A stretch of 64,000 nt of DNA from Zygnema cylindricum (GCA_037447655.1 JBBHKE010000145.1:1-64000); one strand, 5' to 3'. Positions 53,584 through 63,650 are shown, counted from the first letter of the stretch. The notes: generated by a model from the letters alone, not told the origin. Numbers and translations are program-made.

Positions 53584-54321
53584 GTTAGTATATAAGGAGT
53601 GAATGGATGTATCTCATATATAATAATGAGAAAATGAATAAGATAATGATAACAGCAAAGTTTAGATTGTGGATGAGTGTTGGGAATGATGATTGAGAAT
53701 GAAAATTGAGAAAGATACACTAACATAATAATAACAGTAACAATAACAAGAATGCTAACATTTTTGAAAGATATAAAATAGACCATTTTGGATCTCAATC
53801 TGTAAGATAATATTAATATTTTTTCGTTTTTTTGATTCGACGCTAGACTCAAGTCTTCGCTCATATAGTTTTATACTTTTTTGATAAAAACCCGACTCAA
53901 TAGCCCGGGAGAACTATTCCAAAATTGGGAAGATAGAATAAAATTGTTTGATAGTTTTAACATGTAAATAACTTTTTTTCCCAAAATTTTATTGTGGATA
54001 AGAAATGTCACAGTCATACTCAGTGGGTCATCTTTCTTTCGAATGGTTGGCTAGTATATTTTGTATCCTGGTGAATTTTGTATTGAGGTATATTTTGTAT
54101 TCGGGTATATTTTGTATTCGGGTGTATTTTGTATTCAGGTATATTTTGTATTCGGGTTTTTTTTTGTATTCGGGTATATTTAACATGTGGAAGTGTAATG
54201 AATCTCAAACACTTGTATTGTGTTTTCCAAGGCTATTTTTTTTTAAATCAAAGTAAATTTTCAATTGTTGTAGAATAAAAGGTGTTAGGGTGGTTGGGGC
54301 CGAGAATGGGGGGTGTCACAC
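53584..54321. other. LRR intron with 17-bp tandem repeat
   Basis: About seven imperfect GTATATTTTGTATTCGG units lie at 54054-54181. The rest is AT-rich. Confidence 0.6.
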
Positions 54322-54393
54322 AGACCTAACTTACAACCAATTGGGTGGAAGCATTCCATCATCCATCGGTCGGCTTTCATCCCTCGGATACTT
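54322..54393 (+). CDS. LRR exon (54.3 kb)
   Basis: The 72-nt exon reads DLTYNQLGGSIPSSIGRLSS then LGY, with donor CTT|gtaaga. At the boundary expected for a 72-nt exon the preceding bases are cacac, not AG. The nearest AG would shorten the exon by two bases and shift the frame. Confidence 0.65.
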
Positions 54394-54467
54394 GTAAGAA
54401 AGACTATACCAAAATAATAAATAACAACGATGATTAAAACCAAAATATTAAATAAGTAAAATGATTC

Positions 54468-54942
54468 TGTTAGGACAATTGTGGAATCGTGTGTTAGACG
54501 ATTCAGTCTTTTGTTCGATTTCGTGTCTAAGTCTTGTATGTCGGTTCGCGTCACGTATATTTGTTTGTTCTATACGGTAGTATGTTTGTTGTACGTTTGT
54601 TTTGGTTAGTTGTGTTGCGTGGTACTGGGTGTGCTGACTTGCACACTGTTTCAGTCTTGCTGCCACAGATGTTTAATTGTTGTGAGCTGTTTGAGAGGCA
54701 CGTTTTCCGTGCCGTGTAAACTAAAGTTTGTTGTGTGGTCTGTAGACTAAGGTAGTAGTCGGTTTTGGTTTTGATTTTTTTTGTAAGGGATTAAGTGAGA
54801 AATTCTGTACACAAAAAGCTTCGGTTTTAATATAAATGTGTATTGGCCGATGCGATCTGTAAATGTGTTTTTATGTAATTAATGCTGAATGCTTCCGTTG
54901 TGCCATTAAGTTTAATCTTAGTGGATAGTAATGATCTTTACA
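54468..54942 (+). mobile_element. 5' LTR of family B
   Basis: 475 bp, starting TGTTAGGACAATTG and ending TTTACA. A TATA-like TTAATATAAATG lies near 54826. Confidence 0.92.
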
Positions 54943-54944
54943 TT

Positions 54945-54956
54945 TGGTATCCGAGC
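54945..54956 (+). promoter_or_regulatory. Primer-binding site of family B (plus copy)
   Basis: TGGTATCCGAGC lies two bases after the LTR. It is complementary to the 3' end of initiator tRNA-Met with one mismatch. Confidence 0.82.
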
Positions 54957-54999
54957 AGGCTTTCCTCCCAGGTAAGAGTGTGTGAGGTTCGGTAGGATA

Positions 55000-56160
55000 G
55001 GGAAGAAGAAGAAAGGCACTCCATCTTCAGCTGTCGGTCAAAGGCTTACACCAAAGCCTTCGGAGGAAGAGCGATCCCCCGAAGTTCCTTCCCGTGAGCC
55101 TAGTGAAAGGGAACTCAACTTTGGAGGGGGCTTTGGAGGGGACTGACCCCGTTTTATTCCGAAGTCTGAAGAATCCCTTCCTTCGGATCCATTCAGTCAG
55201 AATAGGACCAGTGGCATCCCTTCCTTCGGATCCCTTCAGTCAGAATAGGACCAGTGGCAGTGGTACCCGTTTTGAGCCCGGTCCTCGTTTTACTTTTGAT
55301 GAGTTGATGCGGGCAATGAAAGAGAGTAGTAAGGTAGAAAAGAAAACTAGTAAAAGAAAGAAGAAAATGAAAGAGCTGAGTCCCAGCTCCAGTGACAGTG
55401 AGAGTTCGAAAAGATGGGAAAGTTCAGAAAATCCAGAAAGCATTGAAGATGAAAAAGCAAAGAAAAACAGGATACGAAAAATAAAGGAAAAAATGGTGGA
55501 TGAAGACCTGGATGTTGGAGATGACGTTGAGAAAGATGATTCTTTTCGGATGCCCGGAAAAGCCATATTGTTTAATGGTTCAAATTATATGGTGTGGAAG
55601 AAAAACACTAAGGGATAGTTGGTTATTAAAAAATTGTGGAGAATAGTTACAGGAGAAGAAAAGAGGCCCAAGGATTTGAAAGGTCGACAGTTGTGGTTAC
55701 GAAAGGATATTTCCGCTTATACAAGATTGATGCAAAGTTGTACAGGTTCGGCTTTAGATTTAGTTTTGGCTTACGGCACTGCACATGAGTGTTAGGTGGG
55801 CCTTGAGGGTCAGTTTGAGAAAGGTGTTTAGGATAAGGGGCAATATGTCTTCAAAGAATTGATTCAATTCAAGTTTAAGCCGAATGAATCAATTGATGAT
55901 GCTGTTAAGAGGTTTAATATTCTTGTCGAACAACTTACCAATCTTGGTAGAATGTTGGATAAAGAGCACAAACTTCAAGTTTTTCTAAACGGTCTTTCGG
56001 AGTATCTTCAGAATCCTTGTGATATTCTCCAGTCCGAGAAGCGGGCAACGTATGAATATGCCGTGAGCTATTTAAATAAAGTAGATAAAGCAAGGGAAGG
56101 TTTGAGTAAAGGGGCCAGAAAAACAACCTCGCTCAATGTTGCAGCCGCAAGTGAGCCCTA
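55000..56160 (+). pseudogene. Family-B gag (plus copy)
   Basis: KGTPSSAVGQRLTPKPSEEE is followed by a Ser/Lys/Glu-rich tract (ELSPSSSDSESSKRWESSE), FRMPGKAILFNGSNYMVWKK and the capsid-like core IQFKFKPNESIDDAVKRFNI, VFLNGLSEYLQNPCDI and YEYAVSYLNKVDKAREG. The start lacks the ATG seen at 7720 (AGG instead). Stops occur near 55145, 55616, 55795 and 55829, plus a 43-bp tandem duplication (55173-55258). Confidence 0.85.
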
Positions 56161-57198
56161 GATCTCAACCTACTTCGTGGAGGGGCTCCAAAGGGAACAC
56201 CTCGAGGTCGAGGTGGCGGCGGTAGAGGAGGTGGAAGAGGGAAATTGAATGGCAGTAAGGTTCAGGCGGATTCTAATGCCTCGAACGTTACGTGCTACAA
56301 ATGTCAGAAACAAGGACACTTTGCGGCTGAACACTTTGCGGCTGAATGTCCAGACAAGGAAAAACAGTGTTACACTTGTAAGCGTTGGGGGCATGTGAGT
56401 ACACAATGTTATGATAGAGTTGATGGTGGTTCGGAAAGAGGAGGTGGACAAGGTGACCGTGGCCATGGCCGTGGCCGTGGTGGAGGCCGAGGTCGTGGAC
56501 CTCGTCGTGGAGGAAGTCATGGGTATTACACGGAGTTTGGTGACAAGTCCGGAGATGGATTCCAAAATTTCTCGATAACTTTTGACATGGATTTGGATTC
56601 GGTTTTTGATGAGGTTGCTACTACGGAGTGGATTATTGACTCCGGTGCAACTCATCATGTGTGTACGGATAAGACACTCTTTGAGGAGATGATCACGTTG
56701 AAAATTCAAAAGAACATTGAGGTTGTTAGTGGCCATGTGATCCCAGTTGATACAATCGGAACCGTTCGGTTGGATTTACCGATTCAAGATGTGTTCGGAA
56801 ATGAGAGAGTGAATTCAACGAGGTTTCATAATGCTCTCTACATTCCAAATGGAGCCGTGAATCTTGTAAGTGTACCACAGATTCAGAAAGTCGGAAGTCA
56901 AGTGGTTTCAAAATCAGATTTCAGTATCGTAGTTGAAAATTCTAAAGAGACATAAGTGGCTTCTAGATTCATGACGGATAGCATGCATAGTTGCTTGATT
57001 TGGAGAATACCGAAAGTTAAGGGTCAGGCCGTGTCTTTGACCAATCAGTTTTCACTCCAAAAAGGTAACCTCAGTCTATGGCATCACCGTACGTGCCATA
57101 CCTCCGAGGGGAACCATAAGCGGATGATTAGAAATTCTTTGGTTCGAGGAATGGAACTCACTACCGGAGAGAAGGTGAATGGATGTGGTGGTTGTAGT
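56161..57198 (+). pseudogene. Family-B nucleocapsid, protease, pre-integrase (plus copy)
   Basis: Two zinc knuckles: the first, CYKCQKQGHFAAEHFAAEC, is spoiled by a 15-bp duplication (56317-56346), while the second, CYTCKRWGHVSTQC, is intact. A Gly/Arg-rich stretch follows, then the protease WIIDSGATHHVC. A TAA after KET (56953-56955) is shared with the minus copy. The pre-integrase LSLWHHRTCHTSE and GCGGC then end at the LTR-C junction. Confidence 0.87.
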
Positions 57199-57269
57199 TG
57201 TTGTTCATAGCCATTTTCAGCCATGAATGTACCCTCGGAAGCACCACAGACTACCCCAAAACAACCTCG
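57199..57269 (+). mobile_element. Remnant of LTR-C inside family B
   Basis: The first 70 bp or so of LTR-C (TGTTGTTCATAGCCATTTTC) sit at exactly the same integrase position as the full solo LTR in the minus copy. The rest of LTR-C and about 50 bp of integrase are deleted, and family-B sequence resumes near 57267. Confidence 0.85.
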
Positions 57270-58430
57270 AGCCTAAAGTCCATTAGAACTTATTCATGTG
57301 GATCTTTGGGGCCATGTTATGCCAAGGTCTTTGGGTGGGCATCTATACATTTTTGTTATTGTTGATGACTATTCACGAAAATCTTGGGTTCATTTGTTGA
57401 AGCATAAATCGGATGCTTTTGAGAAGTTTCAAGAGTGGGTTGTGATGGCCGAGCGTTAATCGGACCACAAATTGAAATCGGTGAGGTCGGATAACAAAGG
57501 TGAATTTGTGGCTTTCACGGAGTTTAGTAAGGAGAAGGGGATTAGACAGCAATTTACAGCTCCTTATTCTCCCGAATCAAATGGAATTGCGGAGAGAAAG
57601 AATCGAACTCTCCAAGAAATGGTCCGTGCCATGATACATAGTAGTGGGAAAAATTTCTTTTTGTGGGGAGATGCCATTCTCACCGCCAATTACATTTGCA
57701 ACCGGCGGTTGACTTGAACTTCGGGTGATAAGACCTCGGATGAGTTGTGGAGTGGGAATGTGCCGTCCGTCCGGCATTTACGTATTTTGGGATGTAAGGC
57801 AACCGTCTATGTTGAACGTACACAAAGGACAGGGAAATTTTCTGCGACGAGTTGGACATGAATCTTTGTGGGGTATAGCACTTAAAGGAGCCTGTACCGT
57901 GTGTATGACCCGTGTAGGAGAGTTGTGTTTGAATCTACGATTGTTGATTTCCACGAGGATCTTAAATGCGTAATGGAATCGTCTGGGAAAGTACAGAAGG
58001 ATTTAGATTTCGAGGAGAAACATGAAGTGGAAGAGAATTTGGATTTGCAGGAATCGGATTTCGATGAGGAAGAAGTTCCTCTTACCAAAGTGAAGTTCGA
58101 TCGGTTTGTTCCAATTCGAAAATCAGATTTTGATGTCCGAAGCGATGGGACTTTGAGTTCTCGGTATTCAGTAAGAACTCAGTCCACATTAAATTCAAAA
58201 GGTAGCTTACCGTCTATGAGGGAAGAAAATGACAAGGAAGAAGATGTGAATGTGGTTTGACGAAGTACCCGTGAGACGAAGGGGAAGATACTGGCCAGAT
58301 TATCGTATGATCAGCTTGGTGGGGATGTTTCGAACTCTGATTATCGTATGATCAGCTTGGTGGGGATGTTTCGAACTCTAATTACTTTATTTCGGCAGCT
58401 AAAGAGGTTGACTTCCTATTATAACAACTA
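57270..58430 (+). pseudogene. Family-B integrase and linker (plus copy)
   Basis: The integrase core reads SPLELIHVDLWGH, then VRSDNKGEFVAF and SPESNGIAERKNRTL, so all three catalytic acids are present. FFLWGDAILTANYICN, RVYDPCRRVVFEST and an acidic linker follow. Stops occur near 57459, 57716 and 57860. A 41-bp perfect tandem duplication lies at 58298-58379. Confidence 0.87.
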
Positions 58431-59423
58431 GTGAATGACACAATTTCTGGTTCCGGACATCCTCAATCTTATTCGGAGGCTCGGAATTTGGGTGAGTGGG
58501 AAAGTAAGTGGAAGGCGGCTTGGGAAAAGGAATATAAGTCAATTGTTGATAATCGTACTTTTGAAGAGGTTGAATTACCATCGGGTAAGAAAGCTATTGA
58601 CGCCAAATGGGTATTCAAAACAAAGACAGGTGCGTCTGGTGAGGTGATAAAGTATAAAGCGAGATTAGTGTGTAAAGGTTTTTCAGCAGCGAGAGGGGGT
58701 TGATTATACTGAAACATATGCTCCCGTTGTTAAGTTTGATTCTTTGAGAATGATTGTGGCCTTGGCAGCGGCTAGTAAGAAACAAATCCATCAAATGGAT
58801 GTGGAGACGACTTTCTTGAATGATGAGCTTGAAGAGGAAGTGTATATGAAAGTTCCGGAGGGGGTGACTTCTCAACCCGGTATTGTGTGGAGACTTCGGA
58901 AGTCTTTATTTGGGCTGAAGCAACCCCGAGAATGTGGTATTTAAGACTCCATAAGGTGTTAATTGATTTCGGTTTTGTTCGGACTACTTCGGATTCCGGT
59001 ATTTATGTGAAGGGTGAAGGTGAGAATCAAGTGATATTTTCAGTTTATGTTGATGACTTCATCATGACTTCGGATAGCTTGATTGTGATTATGGATTTAA
59101 AAGCATTTATGCGGCAATATTTTTAAAGTGACGGATTTGGGGGATGTGAAATATATTTTAGGAATTGAGGTTATTCAGGATGCATCTGGATGCATCAAGC
59201 TCAATCAGGAGCAATATTGCAAGGAGGTTTTAACACGGTTTTCTATGACTGTTGCTAAACCGCTTTCGACTCCCTTGGATCTGAAAGTGCAATATTCTAA
59301 GTCGGAAAATTTGGAGACAGTTAAGGTGTCGTATCGAGAAGCAATCGACAGTTTGATGTATTTGAGTGTGGGAACGCGTCCTGATATTTCTGCTGCAGTT
59401 TCTGTTGTCAGCAGGTATTGCCA
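58431..59423 (+). pseudogene. Family-B reverse transcriptase (plus copy)
   Basis: KWVFKTKTGASGEVIKYKAR, HQMDVETTFLNDELEEEVYM, SLFGLKQ, catalytic YVDDFIMTS, LGDVKYILGIEVIQD and YLSVGTRPDISAAVSVVSRY. Frameshifts are near 58683 (KGFSAARGG), 58925 and 59125. It matches the minus copy closely, with independent damage. Confidence 0.87.
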
Positions 59424-59588
59424 GGCACCAAAGAAACCGCATTGGGAGGCGGTGAAACGGATCTTCAAATATTTGGTAGGCACCAAAGAAACCGCATAGG
59501 GAGGCGGTGAAACGGATCTTCAAATATTTGGTAGGCACCAAAGAAACCGCGTTGGGAGGCGGTGAAACGGATCTTCAAATATTTGGTT
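59424..59588 (+). repeat. 55-bp triplication in family-B RNase H
   Basis: Three units (59424-59478, 59479-59533, 59534-59588) repeat the APKKPHWEAVKRIFKYLVG codons. The single ancestral unit is bounded by GGCAC on both sides. One unit carries a TAG. Confidence 0.95.
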
Positions 59589-60106
59589 GGCACGATCAGC
59601 CTCAGATTGGTGTTTCAATCGGATGGAGATTTGGAATGTTTTGGATACTTCAATGCAGATTGGGGAGGAGATTATGATTCCGGAAAATCAACTTCCGGAT
59701 ATGCATTTATATTCGGTGGAGCTGCTATTTCATGGAGTTCCAGGCTCTAGCCGACTGTGGCATTAAGCTCTACAGAGGCCGAATATATGTCACCCTTTTA
59801 TGCGTCGAAGGCTACAGTTTGGGTGAAAGAAATGCTTGGAGAGTTAGGCATTTCAGTTGGATGTCTGAAAGTATTTTCTGATAGCATGAGTTCTATGGCA
59901 CTGATCAGAAATCCTGTATTTCATAAAAGGACTAAACATATCAGAATTCAGTGGCATTTTATTCGAGATTTAGTGAGAGAAAATGAACTTGAATTTGTCT
60001 TTGTTCCTACTGTAGAGGAAGCAGCTGACATGCTTACTAAGTCAGCAATGCAGGATGTCTTTGTGAGAGGTAGGCCTAAGCTAGGCTTGCTATGAGAGTA
60101 TTCCAC
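59589..60106 (+). pseudogene. Family-B RNase H (plus copy)
   Basis: The frame reads LRLVFQSDGDLECFGYFNAD, STSGYAFIFGGAAISW, LSSTEAEYMSPFYASK, KVFSDSMSSMALIRN, KRTKHIRIQWHFIRDLV and EEAADMLTKSAM. One stop (TAG near 59748) interrupts it. The C-terminal motifs are those of Copia RNase H. Confidence 0.88.
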
Positions 60107-60120
60107 AATAAGAGGGGGAA

Positions 60121-60594
60121 TGTTAGGACAATTGTGGAATCGGGTGTTAGACGATTCAGTCTTTTGTTGGATTTCGTGTCTAAGTCTTGTATGTCGGTTC
60201 GCGTCACGTATATTTGTTTGTTTTATACGGTAGTATGTTTGTTGTACGTTTGTTTTGGTTAGTTGTGTTGCGTGGTACCGGGTGTGCTGACTTGCACACT
60301 GTTTCAGTCTTGCTGCCAGATGTTTAATTGTTGTGAGCTGTTTGAGAGACACGTTTTCCGTGCCGTGTAAACTAAAGTTTGTTGTGTGGTCTGTAGACTA
60401 AGGTAGTAGTCGGTTTTGGTTTTGATTTTTTTTTGTAAGGGATTAAGTGAGAAATTCTGTACACAAAAAGCTTCGGTTTTAATATAAATGTGTATTGGCC
60501 GATGCGATCTGTAAATGTGTTTTTATGTAATTAATGGTGAATGCTTCCGCTGTGCCATTAAGTTTAATCTTAGTGGATAGTAGTGATATTTACA
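60121..60594 (+). mobile_element. 3' LTR of family B
   Basis: The 474-bp LTR starts TGTTAGGACAATTG and ends TTTACA, about 98 percent alike to the 5' LTR by eye. The duplicated target gattc follows. Confidence 0.92.
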
Positions 60595-60986
60595 GATTCA
60601 GACCAAAATAATAAATAAGAACGATGAATCAGCAAAACATCTTAAGGAAGGTGTGGGCAAGGTAAGGTTGTTAAGCAAGTGGAAGTTTTAATAAAAGAAT
60701 GAAATATTTCCAAATCTTGAAGTTACGAGATGCGATGAAAAGCAAGTATTTGATAGTGTCAAACCATTTTTTATAGTTTTCTTTCCATACCCTCTTCATA
60801 GGGACAAAGGAGGATTGTGAAGGGGTGATCAGTGATGGTTTGGGCTTTCATGGTTGAGATAATATGTTCTAAAATTACTAGTAATTTTGTGGTTCAAGAA
60901 TTGATATCATGAGTATTTTCAAAATATTAAGAACAACATTTGCTTTTATATTATCCTGCTTTCTATATGAGGTATGGGGATGCAAG

Positions 60987-61057
60987 AACCTCGCGTTCAA
61001 CCAATTGAGTGGAAGCATTCCATCGTCCATTGGCCAATTGTCTTCTCTTGGAATCTT
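60987..61057 (+). CDS. LRR exon (61.0 kb)
   Basis: The exon reads NLAFNQLSGSIPSSIGQLSS then LGI, with acceptor gcaag and donor CTT|gtacgg. With this acceptor the exon is 71 nt, one short of the family's 72, which would shift the frame. Confidence 0.65.
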
Positions 61058-61312
61058 GTACGGCACATTACCAAAACACCCATTAAGAAAAATTAAACAT
61101 TGATATTGGGTAAAATCTCAATTCACGACTCTGGGCTTGGGAGGTAGGGGCTAGGCAAGAAAGGCGTAGGGGAAACCCCAAAAAACCTTAAGCAATTAAA
61201 ATTCAATGATATAAACATAATGTTTGTTGATATAAGCAAGATGTGAAGCTCAATACCCCTTTTTTCTTTTTTGTGGTGTGCGTCCAAATTGACATTCCAG
61301 TCTCTACCAATA

Positions 61313-61375
61313 TAAGTGTGGGTGGCCTTTCTAGAGGTCCCAGGTTCAAACCTGGCCAGGCTCACTGTTCCTTTA
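61313..61375 (+). other. tRNA-derived fragment
   Basis: CCAGGTTCAAACCTGG (about 61350-61365) is a perfect T-arm stem-loop with a B box, in the context GGTCCCAGG..CCTGGCCAGG. The D and anticodon arms are missing, so it is a relic or SINE piece in an LRR intron. Confidence 0.45.
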
Positions 61376-61527
61376 AAAGGATTCTCCACATTATCCCAAG
61401 ATTATGAGAGTTTTTACAATGTTTTCAAGCATCATTTATATAAAATTGATAAAAATGGTTTATATCATGTTTTTGACTTGTATTTGTTTCCATTGTTTTA
61501 AATTGGTGTGGATGGGGGGTGCCTTAG

Positions 61528-61599
61528 AGATCTTGAATTCAACCAATTGAGTGGAAGCATTCCATCGTCCATCGCCCAAATGTATTCGCTTGGGGCATT
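61528..61599 (+). CDS. LRR exon (61.5 kb)
   Basis: The 72-nt exon has acceptor ccttag and donor ATT|gtaaga, in phase 2 on both sides. It reads DLEFNQLSGSIPSSIAQMYS then LGA. It is the only canonical exon among the four later LRR modules. Confidence 0.72.
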
Positions 61600-62067
61600 G
61601 TAAGACAAATACATATTTGAAAAAAATGATAATTTTTTTTTTCAATGTTGAATGGGTGACGTTTCAATCGAAGGGTAGAGAGGCAAAGAGTGTGGGGAGG
61701 AGGAGGGAAGGCAAGCTAGGGGCTTCTTGCAATTGAAAATCAATATGGTCAATGTAAGCTACTTTTGTGTCTTATTTTGTCGTTAGTGAGCCAATTTTGT
61801 TTAAACAGAGGAATAGATCACACAACTTTTACAAGAAACTGATATTTTTTATCTTGTAAGGGGACAAAAGTCAGCCTGGGGTGTCCTTGTCTTAGAAGAA
61901 TTTGATAATCAAACGGAACTTTTATTTTTATGTAGGAAATTGAAATGTTAAAAAAAAAACTAAATTACAATGTGTTAGCTTAATTTTTATTTTTTTTTGC
62001 GATTTCATTATGCTTTCGATATTGATTATAAAGGCTAATGAGAGGTGTGGGAATAGGGGTGTCACAT

Positions 62068-62139
62068 GGGTCTAAATAACAACCGGTTGACTGGAACCAT
62101 TCCATCCTCCATCGGTCAAATGAGTTCCCTTTACTTCAT
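62068..62139 (+). CDS. LRR exon (62.1 kb)
   Basis: The 72-nt exon reads GLNNNRLTGTIPSSIGQMSS then LYF, with donor CAT|gtaagt. The preceding bases are cacat, not AG; the upstream context gtgtcaca is the same as at the 54.3-kb exon. Confidence 0.65.
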
Positions 62140-62821
62140 GTAAGTCAAATTCCGTTCGGAGAAAAATATTATGTTCTTTAATTGAATCGCAATAATGTAT
62201 AAGTTCTCATCGAAGGGTACAAAGGGGGGCAAGGGGCGGGGGGGTGGGGGGATAGGAGGGTAGGGGTGTCAAGAACAGAAAATGAGCATGAACAAGTACG
62301 TAATTTTCTTGATTGTAATATGGAATTGGGATATTTCGGAAAGCAACTCTACAAGTTTAATCTTATTTCAAAAGCTTATGAGAATGTTACTCTTGATTTC
62401 ACCGTTTTTTTTTTTTTTTCTTTTTTTTTTAATGAACCAAATACGTTGATTCATAATATCACATAAATACACAATGTTTTTGGAGGCATTTAGCAAAATC
62501 TAGTACAAAAATCATCACAGTGTTGACAAAATTTTAGTTGATAACATACATCTTCAAATGTTAGAGTCAATTATGTAGGTTACTTCAAACAATTTTAATC
62601 ACCTCTTAGGTTGTACTATTAAATTAATTTTTCAAGCTTGATAAATTTTGCTTTCTTGTTTGTCATATGGTTTAGCTTTTTATCCATGGTTAACTCCTTC
62701 GAAATCATTTTTTCTCTACGCCTCTCCTTCCACGTTTTTACGGTTGCTAACTTATTAACTTAAATTCTGTGGGTCGGCTCGGCTGCTTTTACAGTGGAAT
62801 TTTCGATAACTACTTTATCAG
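62140..62821. other. LRR intron, unassigned
   Basis: A G-rich tract (about 62225-62265) and a T tract (about 62407-62430) are present. No exon was recognised. Confidence 0.45.
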
Positions 62822-63078
62822 GCCGATTCCCCAAGTCAATGGAAACCCTAGATGTGAAGACTTGGCAACCAATTGTCTGTTTGGCTGAAACCTCCCACCA
62901 GGGTGCGATCCAAACGCTCAACGCGGTTTAAGCGAATGTGACGCGTTTTGCAACGCGACACAACCAGGAGGAGCTTGTGGGGGAGGCGGTACCTGCTTTG
63001 ATCGTACGGACGGGAAAGGACGGGCATGTGCATGTAATCAAGGATACACCAGTCAATTTAGCAATTACACTTGCAAAA
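62822..63078 (+). CDS. LRR gene exon: Cys-rich EGF-like domain, with a TGA
   Basis: The acceptor is tttatcag and the donor TGCAAAA|gtacgt. In the phase set by the LRR exons it reads PIPQVNGNPRCEDLATNCLF then G, TGA (62886-62888), and continues open as NLPPGCDPNAQRGLSECDAF and onward. The later part has six Cys spaced C-x8-C-x5-C-x10-C-x-C-x12-C, an EGF-like pattern (ACGGGGTCFDRTDG, ACACNQGYTS). The TGA would truncate the protein before the EGF-like domain. Confidence 0.65.
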
Positions 63079-63209
63079 GTACGTATTTTTTCGCAAGACA
63101 AATGCCAACAGTAAAAATCCTTGCCGATTTTAAATAGCTTTTTTAATGAAAACTCAACTGTATTTGTTATTTTTCTTCTTTTGATGTTTGATGTCTATAT
63201 CTTAGTGTA
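63079..63209. other. Start of the next intron
   Basis: AT-rich sequence after the EGF-like exon donor; no exon was recognised before the inverted-repeat element. Confidence 0.4.
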
Positions 63210-63650
63210 GTGTATCGGCAAGAAATTTATTGCGATAATTATCGGTTATCGAACGGCCAGGGTTCTTGATATATTGCTCCAAGACCAACAAATTCCGTAT
63301 TGGCGAATACGTGAAAAAATATAGTGCGTTACATAATAGTACTTCATAATATACCGTATTATAATTTTCACTGTATATAGCGTGGCATACAACGTGTAAC
63401 AATTTGTTCCGTACTCTGTGCAACGGGATAACGGCGGTTCAGTACGACGGAATAATTACAACACTTTTACGATACGAACCGTACAATTATCGCCGATAGT
63501 TACCGGTACCGGTGTTATCGCGATGAAAAACCGATATTTTCGGTTTTTCCTTGCAATAACATCAGTGTCTATATATCGTGGCAATATATAGATTTTCGGT
63601 AAGCTAAAAAAAGGTACCTATCGATTATCGGCAAAACCCTGCCGATACAC
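63210..63650. mobile_element. Inverted-repeat element with GTGTATCGGCA ends
   Basis: The left end is GTGTATCGGCAAG and the right end, inverted, is GTGTATCGGCAGG. The interior is rich in ATCGG/CCGAT words and inverted motifs. No coding sequence and no clear target duplication are visible. Confidence 0.5.

Larger units (their letters stand above)
54468..60594 (+). mobile_element. Family-B Copia, complete plus copy
   Basis: The 6127-bp element has LTRs 54468-54942 and 60121-60594 that differ at about nine bases and two small indels. The target duplication is perfect: gattc at 54463-54467 and 60595-60599. The order is gag, protease, integrase, RT, RNase H. The polypurine tract is aataagagggggaa (60107-60120). 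It sits in an intron of the LRR gene. In-frame stops, four internal tandem duplications and a deletion in the integrase N-terminus make it defective. Confidence 0.93.
50015..63078 (+). pseudogene. LRR-EGF receptor-like gene, interrupted
   Basis: Exons supported: 50015-50129, 52068-52162, about 53512-53583, 54322-54393, about 60987-61057, 61528-61599, 62068-62139 and 62822-63078. Together they encode a signal peptide, an LRRNT-like segment, at least five single LRRs and a Cys-rich EGF-like region. The gene continues beyond 63078 (donor gtacgt) and probably has exons not seen between 52162 and 53512. A MITE lies in intron 1 and a 6.1-kb Copia in an LRR intron. A TGA in the last exon and lost acceptors suggest a pseudogene. 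Otherwise the product would be an extracellular recognition protein at the plasma membrane. Confidence 0.7.

Noticed and set aside
54326-54720. Open frames in the family-B LTR
   Set aside because: They repeat in both LTR copies because the LTR is repeated and show no coding signature.
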